The translations under genes were made by a program, and so were the position numbers. 37,435 nt of DNA, taken from the NCBI GenBank assembly GCA_026398065.1, contig JAPLTR010000306.1, forward strand, positions 1 to 37,435. The letters run 5' to 3'. Under the pieces are notes generated by a model. The model saw nothing but the letters and a program-made list of their open reading frames with translations. It did no database searches and had not been told where the DNA came from. This stretch comes from Verrucomicrobiota bacterium. Lineage in GTDB: Bacteria > Verrucomicrobiota > Verrucomicrobiia > Opitutales > Opitutaceae. The first letter of the stretch is position 1. Each line of letters starts with the position of its first letter. Shown here piece by piece: positions 1-7,576 of this stretch.

Positions 1-542
1 GGAGAAGGTGTGAAGGGCTGGCCGAGGAGGACGGCGACGAGGCGGAGGTTGCGCTGCCAGTCGGGTTCCTCGGGGGGGACGGAAATCTGCTCGGGGAAGA
101 TCCCGTTGGCCTCGAGCCCGAGGGTGACGCGGAGCTGAGTGGAGAAGTGTTCGTCCCGCGCGTCGGTGCCCAGCGCCACGCGGCGGGCGGCGGGCGCGGA
201 GGCGGCCAGGGCGGCTTCGAGCCAATTGCCCCGCGAGGTTGCGGCGGCGACGAGGTCCGGCCTGAGCGCGGCGACGAGATCGCGGAGGCGGGCGAGCTCG
301 GCGGGGTGCGCGTCGGGGCCGTCGGCGAAGGGGTCGAACGTGGTGGGGAGGAATTCGACGCCCGGAGCGAGCAGGGCGGCGAGGTCGCCGTAGGACCGGC
401 GGACGATCGCGCAGAGGCGCGTGGCGGGCCAGGCCGCACGGAGGGCGAGCAGGGCCGGCGCGAACAAGGCGAGGTCACCGAGCGTGTCGAGCTTGAGGAG
501 CAGCGCGACCCGGGGCGCGGCGTGGGCGGCGGGCGCCATCAT
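1..542 (-). CDS. Glycosyltransferase family 9 (heptosyltransferase)-like, truncated by left window edge
   Basis: Minus-strand translation from ATG at 542: MMAPAAHAAPRVALLLKLDTLGDLALFAPALLALRAAWPATRLCAIVRRSYGDLAALL..., resembling the GT9 N-terminus (LLK.D.lGDl.lf.P.l..LR..wP). Its start overlaps the stop of the upstream ORF (ATGA). Confidence 0.6.
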   Translation of the reverse strand, partial: MMAPAAHAAPRVALLLKLDTLGDLALFAPALLALRAAWPATRLCAIVRRSYGDLAALLAPGVEFLPTTFDPFADGPDAHPAELARLRDLVAALRPDLVAAATSRGNWLEAALAASAPAARRVALGTDARDEHFSTQLRVTLGLEANGIFPEQISVPPEEPDWQRNLRLVAVLLGQPFTPS

Positions 543-3500
543 AGGTCGGGCGCGGCGGTGAGGTCGACTTTGAGGAGCCGGCCCGCGCGTCGGCGGGTGT
601 CGGGTGCAGGCAACGGGAAATCGGCAGGGGCCTCGACCGTGAGCGTCTGCGCGGTCGCGGAAGCGGGCACCCGGATGCGCAGCGTGGCGTAGGTGCCGGC
701 CGCGATGGGGTGTTCGGTCGCGGGCGCGCCGGAGAGCTGGAGGCGGAGAGTCGTGGTGGGGGCGCCGGACCAACCGGGGTTTTCCATGCTGAGCACGACG
801 TCGGTGGCGGTGGCACTTGCGGGCAGGTGGATGACGGCATGGCGCGCCATCCAGCCGTCCTGATCGATCCCGTCGGCGGCGAGACGCAAGGCGCCCGAGG
901 TGGCGAAATCGAAACTGCGGCCGGGCAGGGCGGGCAGCACTTCGAGTTGGTCGAGTTTTGCGCCGACCGGCCGGTTGTCGCCGTTGGGGAGTTTGCCGGA
1001 GACCGTCGGGACAATGGAAATTTGGGTGGTCGCTGAAACGGTGGAAACCGGCAGAAGCCAGTCGAAGGCGCCGGTGACGGCGGGCAAATCGAAGCTGCGG
1101 CCGTTGACGACCACCTTGAATGAGCCGCGGCCGAGGGACGTATTCGGAATCTCGGGGACGTACCCGCGGAGACGGACCAAGGCGCCGGCGGGGGCCTGGC
1201 CGAGGACGAACTCACTGTGCGGCGAGAGCCAGCCGTCCTCATAGATGCCGGAAAATTCGAGCCCGCGGGCGAAGACCAGGTCGGCCGGGAATTTCGAGAG
1301 GAGGGTGGGACGGGGAAGGGCGGCGAATTCGGCGGGGGAGAGGGCGGAGATGTCGCGCCCGTAGCAAACGAGGAGGCGGGAATCGAGCGGGATGGAGGTG
1401 TTGTAGAGAGCTTGGAGGCCCCGGCGTTGGGGGGCGAATTGGAACGGGGTCTCGGCCAGGTCAAGGGCAACGTAGGCCGCGCCGTCCTGGATGACGGGAC
1501 GAATCGGGCCGATGATGCGGTTGACGGCGCCGTGGCCGACGAAGCCGAGCGGGACATCGGTCTGGGCGCGGACGCGGGGGCCTTCGTTGGCGGCGAGGAC
1601 GCGGCCGGTTGTGGAACTCCACGCGGTGTGGTCGATGCCATAGGAGGTGCCCATGAAGGTCTTCGAGACCGCGATGCGAAGATAGATTTCCGGGGTCGGT
1701 TGCTCGACCCGGATGAGCATGAAGCGACCCATGCCGGTGATGTCGTGGTCGTCGGTATGGGGGTCGGCTTCCTGTTGGTACATGGCGATGCGGTGGCGGT
1801 CGCCGAGATAGTAGTGGTTGCCCCGGTTCGAATGGACGAAGACCAGGTGGTTGACCGCGGCAGGGGAGGAGGTGGGAATCTCGGTGAAGTAGTCGGTCGG
1901 CTGGGCCGCGTTGTCGACGAGCCGGAATTTATTAAAGAGGCCGAGCTGGGAGCTGAGGGTCAGGTAGGCGTCGTGGGGGTCTTTGCGGGAGAAGGCGAGG
2001 TTGGGGGCGCGAAAGCCGGTGCCGAAGATCGTGGGGGTGAGGATGGTGTCGGCATCGCGTTTCGCCAGCATCGGGCGGATGCTCATGATGAGGTCGAAGT
2101 GGGGATGCAGGCTGACCAACTCGCCCTCCAAGCCGGTGAAGTCGAACGTGACGAACTGCTGGAAATAGTCGCGAGAGAGGAAGCGGAGGTCTGTCCCGCG
2201 AAGTTCGGTGGCGGCGAGTTTCGCGGCGCCGAGATTGGAAATATCCGCCAGGAGGCGGGTGTTGGGTGGGGTGGCGGGGGGCTTGGTGCCGAGGATGGAG
2301 GCGAGCTTGGCTTCGGTGATGCCGCCGGCTTTCTCGCCCTGGGAAACCTTGGTGTAGTAGAGAGCGGTGGGGGCGCAGCAGAGGGCGAAGACGAGAACGG
2401 CCGCGGGGGCGGTCCAGCGGGCGCGCGGCAGCGCGAGGACGGCGCAGGCGAGTGCGGCAGCGAGGGTGGGCTGCATGAACATGGCGGCTTTGTAGAGGCC
2501 AAAGTCGTTGCCACCGGTGTAGAGTTTGAAGGAGACGGCGAGGAGGACGATGAGGAGGGCGGCCGAGGGCGCGGGGGTGGCGCGGGCGCCGAGCGGGGTG
2601 GCGGTCAGACGGAAGAGGGTGAAGGTTTCGCGGACTGCGAAGATGAAGGCGGTCAGGAGGAGGACGATGCCGCCGAGGATGGAGAGGGAGGTGAAGGGTT
2701 CCGAGAAGTTGACCGCGAGCGGGAGGAAACCGAAGAGGTTGGAGAGACCGGTCGGAACCAGGAAATAGGGAAAGAGCGACAGCGAGAGGTCGACGGTGCG
2801 GAATCCGGAACGGAATTGATAGAAGAGCGTGAAAATGTAGGAGATGACGTTGTAGCGGAGGAGAATGATGACTCCGAGCACGCCATAAATCACGAGGCTG
2901 AGACGGGCATGGGGAAAGGTGCGACGGCGCAGCCACCGCACGGGACCGACGAGGAGGCCGCCTTCAAAGAGAGTCTTGAAGGCGGGTCCGTCCTCCCCGC
3001 GGAGCCATTCGAGGCCGCCGACGAGGAGGGTGGTGAGGACGGCGAAGGCGGTGACCTCGGGATAGAAGATTGCCAAGGCGGCACCGACAATGGAAAGGAC
3101 CGCGATGGAGGGGATGAGTCGGCGGCGCCGAGAGGGGAGCCGAGACGTGAGGATCGCGGTGGCCGCGAGGAGCAGGGCGAGCCCCCCGACCTGGGCGATG
3201 AGCTGGTAGAGCATTCCCAGCATGAAAAGCGGACTGACGGCGAGGAGGACTGCGCCGAACAGGGCGCGGCGCCGCCAGCGACCGTGGTGCAGCGTCAGAC
3301 CTGCGGCCGCGAAGATCTGGACGAGCCCGAAGCCGATGATCACGGGCATAAAAATACCCAGGGCCCTGACTCCGGTCAGGGCGCTGATCCAGGCGAGCAC
3401 GTGTTCGCTGCCGAAGCGCATGAGGCCCGGCACATGCATGAACCAATAGTACTGCGACCAATCGCGACCCGCGAGCTCGTCGGACGTGGGGACCCGCCAG

Positions 3501-3916
3501 AAGCCGAAGTTCTTGAACCGTTCGGCGGCGAAGCAGTAGTTGACGTAGTCGTCATTGACATAGCTCAGCCAGCCAAAGCCGAAGCGAAAAGCCGGCCAGC
3601 CAGTCCAGATCAGGGCGAAGAAGACGACGGCGAGAAAGGGAAGGAGGGCGCGGAGGGGAAGCTCCGGCCGGCGCCAGGCGAGCACCGCGGCGGCCAGGAC
3701 CGCCAGGCCGATCGTCATGGGGCGCGCGAAGGCGGCGATGGGCAGGCCGGCCTGATTGAGCACCATGACCGCGAGCACGGCGGTGGCAAGGCCGACGGCG
3801 GGCGCGAGGAGCCAGGAGCGGAGCACGCCGCCACGCCAGTTGCACAGCGCCAGCGTGGCCCGACCCAAGACGGTCAGAAACAGGAAGAAGGCGAAGGAGA
3901 GCGCGAGGGCTAACAT
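539..3916 (-). CDS. Large polytopic membrane protein (GT-C/cell-surface polysaccharide related), 1125 aa
   Basis: Long ORF with about 12 hydrophobic segments in the N-terminal half and a soluble C-terminal half; located among glycan genes. Confidence 0.7.
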   Translation of the reverse strand: MLALALSFAFFLFLTVLGRATLALCNWRGGVLRSWLLAPAVGLATAVLAVMVLNQAGLPIAAFARPMTIGLAVLAAAVLAWRRPELPLRALLPFLAVVFFALIWTGWPAFRFGFGWLSYVNDDYVNYCFAAERFKNFGFWRVPTSDELAGRDWSQYYWFMHVPGLMRFGSEHVLAWISALTGVRALGIFMPVIIGFGLVQIFAAAGLTLHHGRWRRRALFGAVLLAVSPLFMLGMLYQLIAQVGGLALLLAATAILTSRLPSRRRRLIPSIAVLSIVGAALAIFYPEVTAFAVLTTLLVGGLEWLRGEDGPAFKTLFEGGLLVGPVRWLRRRTFPHARLSLVIYGVLGVIILLRYNVISYIFTLFYQFRSGFRTVDLSLSLFPYFLVPTGLSNLFGFLPLAVNFSEPFTSLSILGGIVLLLTAFIFAVRETFTLFRLTATPLGARATPAPSAALLIVLLAVSFKLYTGGNDFGLYKAAMFMQPTLAAALACAVLALPRARWTAPAAVLVFALCCAPTALYYTKVSQGEKAGGITEAKLASILGTKPPATPPNTRLLADISNLGAAKLAATELRGTDLRFLSRDYFQQFVTFDFTGLEGELVSLHPHFDLIMSIRPMLAKRDADTILTPTIFGTGFRAPNLAFSRKDPHDAYLTLSSQLGLFNKFRLVDNAAQPTDYFTEIPTSSPAAVNHLVFVHSNRGNHYYLGDRHRIAMYQQEADPHTDDHDITGMGRFMLIRVEQPTPEIYLRIAVSKTFMGTSYGIDHTAWSSTTGRVLAANEGPRVRAQTDVPLGFVGHGAVNRIIGPIRPVIQDGAAYVALDLAETPFQFAPQRRGLQALYNTSIPLDSRLLVCYGRDISALSPAEFAALPRPTLLSKFPADLVFARGLEFSGIYEDGWLSPHSEFVLGQAPAGALVRLRGYVPEIPNTSLGRGSFKVVVNGRSFDLPAVTGAFDWLLPVSTVSATTQISIVPTVSGKLPNGDNRPVGAKLDQLEVLPALPGRSFDFATSGALRLAADGIDQDGWMARHAVIHLPASATATDVVLSMENPGWSGAPTTTLRLQLSGAPATEHPIAAGTYATLRIRVPASATAQTLTVEAPADFPLPAPDTRRRAGRLLKVDLTAAPDL

Positions 3917-3937
3917 GAATCGGACGAGCTACGGAGT

Positions 3938-5038
3938 TCAGAGCCGTGGTGCAATAGTGAACCGAGAAGCGGCGCGGACAAAGGCGGCGCAGGCGGCGTG
4001 CGCGCGGTCAGCGGCGGCGGTCAGCAGGGCACGGGAGGGGGCGCCGACCGTTTGGAGCGTCGATGTGACGGTCGGTCCGGTGGCGTCGAGGGAAAGCATG
4101 GGGCAGGAGAGTTCGTGGGCGGCGGCGCGGAGTTTTTCGTTGGTTGAGACAATCGAAACCTTGGAACCCGCCCAGGCGCCGGCGAGCGCAGCGTGATAAC
4201 GGGCGGTGACGAGCCACTCGCCGCTGGGCCAGCGGCCCAGGGCGACGTCGAGCGAGGGCGCGGGCGTCGGGGCGAGATCGGGGAGGGCGAGCGCCCAAAG
4301 GGCTTGGTCGCTGGGTGCCAGGGCGGCATGGAGCGCGCGCTCGGCCCCGGGGAGATCGCGGGACTCCTGGGCGAGCCAGACGCGTTGCGTGACGGGCAGG
4401 GCAAGTGCGCCGGGAGCGGTGGCACGGAGGAAGGCCCCCTGGCCGGGCCACGCGCCATAGTCGAAATTAGCGACGAGGGTCAGGCGACCGGGGAGGGCGG
4501 GGGGCGGAGGCGTCTCGCGAAAGTAGAGATGGGCGAGATCCGCGGCGCTTTCCACCGGCGGCGACGAGGGGAGGGCGGCGAGACGTGCGGCGGAGGCCGG
4601 GTCACGAGTCCAAATTGCGGTGGCCTGGGCGCAGAGGCGCTGCAGATCGGGATCGGCGAGTTCCGCGGTGTTTTGCACCCCGACCCCGAGATAGAACATG
4701 GGCTTGCGCTGGCGGGCGCAAAGCGCGGCTTCGGACACGAGGTGGTCGAGGAACCAACGCGAGAGGGCGCTTTGGAACGGCGAGCCACCGAGGCCGAGCC
4801 AGATGTCGCACTGCCCGATGCAATGGGCGCGGGAGGTCTCGTCACACGGGAGCCAGGCGACTGACGGGAAACGCTGGATCAGCGGCGGGAGCGGAAACGG
4901 GACGCAGCAGGTGAAGGTGGCCTGCGGCGCGAGCGTGCGCATCGCCGCCAAAAAGCCGGCGAGCATGAAGTCGTCGCCGAGGTTGCCGGTCGCGGACGAA
5001 ATGAGTCCGTTGCCAGCCGTAGTCGGCGTTGAGGACAA
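3938..5038 (-). CDS. Polysaccharide pyruvyl transferase family-like protein (N-terminus abnormal)
   Basis: ...LISSATGNLGDDFMLAGFLAAM..., GLGGSPFQ, YLGVGVQN, TARYHAALAGAWAG resemble the polysaccharide pyruvyl transferase fold. Predicted TTG start lies inside the tpsB reading frame. Confidence 0.55.
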   Translation of the reverse strand: MSSTPTTAGNGLISSATGNLGDDFMLAGFLAAMRTLAPQATFTCCVPFPLPPLIQRFPSVAWLPCDETSRAHCIGQCDIWLGLGGSPFQSALSRWFLDHLVSEAALCARQRKPMFYLGVGVQNTAELADPDLQRLCAQATAIWTRDPASAARLAALPSSPPVESAADLAHLYFRETPPPPALPGRLTLVANFDYGAWPGQGAFLRATAPGALALPVTQRVWLAQESRDLPGAERALHAALAPSDQALWALALPDLAPTPAPSLDVALGRWPSGEWLVTARYHAALAGAWAGSKVSIVSTNEKLRAAAHELSCPMLSLDATGPTVTSTLQTVGAPSRALLTAAADRAHAACAAFVRAASRFTIAPRL

Positions 5039-6614
5039 AATTTGCGGGCAACGCTACGCGGAGACCAAGACCGGTGCTGGCGAGCGGGCGGTGTCTGATA
5101 TCATTCGCATCCTTAAATTTGTAGAAAACCTGGGCGGCGTCATAGAACGCCACGAAGCGCGTTTCGAGCGGCGGACGCTTTTTCAGGAAAGGAAGCGTGG
5201 TCCTGATCGCGGGGGTCTGAAGGTCGTTGCTGAAGACAAAACCCTCGTCGCCGGAGGAGATGCGTTCGTCAAAACCGCGCACCGTACTGCTGCCGCCGAT
5301 GGAGAGTTGCTCGCCTCCGGGGACACTGCCGGTGGCGCCTTGGACGGTCGCACGGGAGAACAGGCTCCAGTCTCCGCCCAGATTGAGCAGACGCTGCACG
5401 GAAACGGTTCCGGTGACATAGGTGGGGGTGATGTCCTTTCCGCCGTTCAACGGGTAGCCGGGTTTGTTCGGCTTGCGGTTCGAGAAGGCGTCGCCGGTAT
5501 TGCGTTCGTTGATGTTGCCCGGGCTGGCATTGAGATTGGCCCCAAAGAGCCAGGCCCCGCGCTTGTCGCGGCGGACGGTCGAGTATCCGAACGCGAGTTG
5601 GAACGTGTCGGTGGTGTTGGCGATGACCGGGACGTTGTTGTAGGCGACCGTGTTATTGCCCTGTTTGAAGTCGATGCCCGCCGTGAACTCGCCGGTATTT
5701 TCACCTCGGAGAGGGACCACATAGCGGAGACTGGTGGAGATGTTTTTCCCGTCCTGGGTGATGACGTTGTTCACCCCCGTGGAGGGGTGCACGCGGAGGT
5801 AGCCGCCGCTCAACTGCAGGTAGTGTCGCCAAGGAAGCGGCAACCGGTAGTCGGCCGAGTGGCTCTGAAAGAGCTTGGTGTCGTCGGTGGTGGTAAATTG
5901 ATAGGATCCCTGATGATCCCGACCCCAGAGATTGCCGAACTGGAGTGCGGCGGTGTAGTGGTTCTTACCCACGTAGTCGTTGCCGTAGTTGTCGTAGGAG
6001 GTGGTGAGGCGGAGGGGGATGCGCTCTTCGACTCCGACGATCAGGTCCGCTTTGCCCGGGATGTTGGCGAGGTCATTGACCAGCACCTTGATCTGGCGGA
6101 ACGGGTTGGCGTTGGCCCACTTCACGGCTTCCTCCAAGGTCGAGACACGGATCTCGTCGCCGCTCTTGATGCCCATTTTGTCCTGAAGCATTTTGCTGCT
6201 GAACCAGCGATTGCCCTTCCACGTAATATCCTTATAGCGTCCGATCACGACCGCGAGGCGGACGACCCCTCCCGACGCGTCCTGTACCGGCGCCATGACC
6301 TTGACGATGAGTCGGTCGTGCTCCCGGCAGTACTGGAGAATCAAGGCCTCCAGCCCGGCGAGTGATTCCTGGGAGATGCGCTGGCCGATAAATTTCGCGG
6401 CGGCCTTGGCAAACCCCCCGTCCGCGATCACGGGCACGTCCTGGACAAAGACCGCGACATCGCCGCCACTGTCCTGCGGCAACGCTGAGGCCTTGGCCTC
6501 GGTGTCGGCGATAATGAGTTTTTTAAAGAATACGACAGGGTCAGCCGAGGCCGATGCCGCCCACCCACACGGGGCAGAGGCGATGAAAAATAGGATGATA
6601 AAGCGAATCAACAT
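4842..6614 (-). CDS. Two-partner secretion transporter TpsB (ShlB/FhaC/HecB family), C-terminus replaced by an out-of-frame tail
   Basis: Signal peptide, POTRA-like region, Omp85/TpsB barrel with the VRGF-type motif (GGSSTVRGFDERISSGDEG). Recognisable homology ends at ...NFVLNADYGWQ (about 5010); the last 55 aa are an alternative frame of the pyruvyl transferase gene. Confidence 0.8.
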   Translation of the reverse strand: MLIRFIILFFIASAPCGWAASASADPVVFFKKLIIADTEAKASALPQDSGGDVAVFVQDVPVIADGGFAKAAAKFIGQRISQESLAGLEALILQYCREHDRLIVKVMAPVQDASGGVVRLAVVIGRYKDITWKGNRWFSSKMLQDKMGIKSGDEIRVSTLEEAVKWANANPFRQIKVLVNDLANIPGKADLIVGVEERIPLRLTTSYDNYGNDYVGKNHYTAALQFGNLWGRDHQGSYQFTTTDDTKLFQSHSADYRLPLPWRHYLQLSGGYLRVHPSTGVNNVITQDGKNISTSLRYVVPLRGENTGEFTAGIDFKQGNNTVAYNNVPVIANTTDTFQLAFGYSTVRRDKRGAWLFGANLNASPGNINERNTGDAFSNRKPNKPGYPLNGGKDITPTYVTGTVSVQRLLNLGGDWSLFSRATVQGATGSVPGGEQLSIGGSSTVRGFDERISSGDEGFVFSNDLQTPAIRTTLPFLKKRPPLETRFVAFYDAAQVFYKFKDANDIRHRPLASTGLGLRVALPANFVLNADYGWQRTHFVRDRQPRRRLHARRLFGGDAHARAAGHLHLLRPVSAPAADPAFPVSRLAPV

Positions 6615-7216
6615 GACGAGAGTCAGAGATTGTCCTGCGAGGATAGTTCCCTAAATGAATGCTCAAGTTCATCACGGAGGGGAGGCAAATGGCAAGATGT
6701 CTTAGCAAACGGGCCCGCCGCGACAGGTTGTCTCCCGTCGCATGACAGTCGCCGGAAGGCCAGACGGCGGTGGGCAAAGGGGTCCCTGCGAACGACTGAC
6801 CGATGAGGGGCAGAATCAGGGAGCATCTCATCCGATCGATCTTTGGCGAAGACGAATCACAGCGGCCAAGCGCCCGCCAACCATCGACTCTGCAAGTAAC
6901 CAGACCACCGGAAGCGATCGCCGCTGGATCTTCGGACCGCTCCTTGGTTAGCGCTCTCAGGTAGGTCTGATCCCAGGCGGGAGGGGGACGAATCCAACCC
7001 GGGCTGCCCAACCGCGAGCGGCTGGAGGTGAATCCCGTCTTCCCCATTGTCCGCGGGATGGATGATGGGTCAGACTTGGGCGACGCTCTGGGGCTTCCGG
7101 ACTGGTGGCGGGCTTCCTCCATCTGGTCAGGTACCTAGGAGGGAGGGGGAGGGAGCCTTACGCATCCGTGATTGGGGGCAAAGCAGGGTTGGGAACCAGC
7201 CAGCCGAGGCGCGCCA

Positions 7217-7230
7217 CCCCTGATCAGGGG
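7217..7230. promoter_or_regulatory. Perfect 14-bp palindrome CCCCTGATCAGGGG upstream of tpsA
   Basis: Self-complementary by direct reading. Confidence 0.4.
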
Positions 7231-7329
7231 CGCCCAGCGGATTCGGTGAATTTTACCCAATTCAGGACCCAAAGTGAGGGACCTTGCGCGATCCCGCCTC
7301 CCTGCTGCGACACAGGCAAAATTTGTAAA

Positions 7330-7353
7330 ATGTTCTATGTTAGCATAAAACAT
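7330..7353. promoter_or_regulatory. Near-perfect 24-bp palindrome ATGTTCTATGTTAGCATAAAACAT in an AT-rich patch upstream of tpsA
   Basis: 10 of 12 positions pair Watson-Crick, plus one G/T. Candidate dimeric regulator site. Confidence 0.4.
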
Positions 7354-7359
7354 CAAGTC

Positions 7360-7374
7360 CGTGCCACTGGCACG
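7360..7374. promoter_or_regulatory. Perfect inverted repeat CGTGCCA-C-TGGCACG upstream of tpsA
   Basis: 7-bp arms, 1-nt centre, by direct reading. Confidence 0.35.
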
Positions 7375-7427
7375 AAGACTGCAGGGAGAAGCCTCTGATG
7401 GTCGTATTGTCGACGGAGAAAATCGAA

Positions 7428-7494
7428 CACAAAGTTTACTTTCAAGGTAGCCGAAGACCGCTAAGGTCAGAGGTTTCCTTGAGTGGACTTTGTG
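7428..7494 (+). promoter_or_regulatory. Candidate structured 5' leader element of tpsA (long hairpin)
   Basis: 7428-7447 cacaaagtttactttcaagg pairs with 7477-7494 ccttgagtggactttgtg (16 Watson-Crick plus 2 G-U pairs, 2-nt bulge). A nested GACC/GGTC hairpin sits at 7456-7468. Confidence 0.45.
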
Positions 7495-7576
7495 CTTGCC
7501 AACCTTCGGCGGCCTTTGCTTCCTGACAGTGGAATGGCGTATTCTCGTATTCGTTCAACAACACTAGCCTTAACCC

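Noticed and set aside
1217-3913. 898-aa plus-strand ORF opposite the large membrane protein
   Set aside because: In-register shadow of 539..3916; extremely Glu/Gly/Asp/Arg-rich, no domains.
5008-5015. Octamer TGGCAACG shared by the inferred tpsB and actE (33021-33028) deletion junctions, as a recombination site
   Set aside because: The same octamer also occurs in intact tpsA and is absent from the CcoO junction; most likely chance.
6541-7122. 193-aa minus-strand ORF in the tpsB-tpsA intergenic region
   Set aside because: Overlaps the tpsB start in another frame, with no recognisable family or compositional coding signal.
7428-7494. c-di-GMP-I (GEMM) riboswitch suggested by the string AAGGTAGCC near the hairpin
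   Set aside because: I could not find the rest of the GEMM aptamer core or its second paired arm; left only as a structured-leader candidate.
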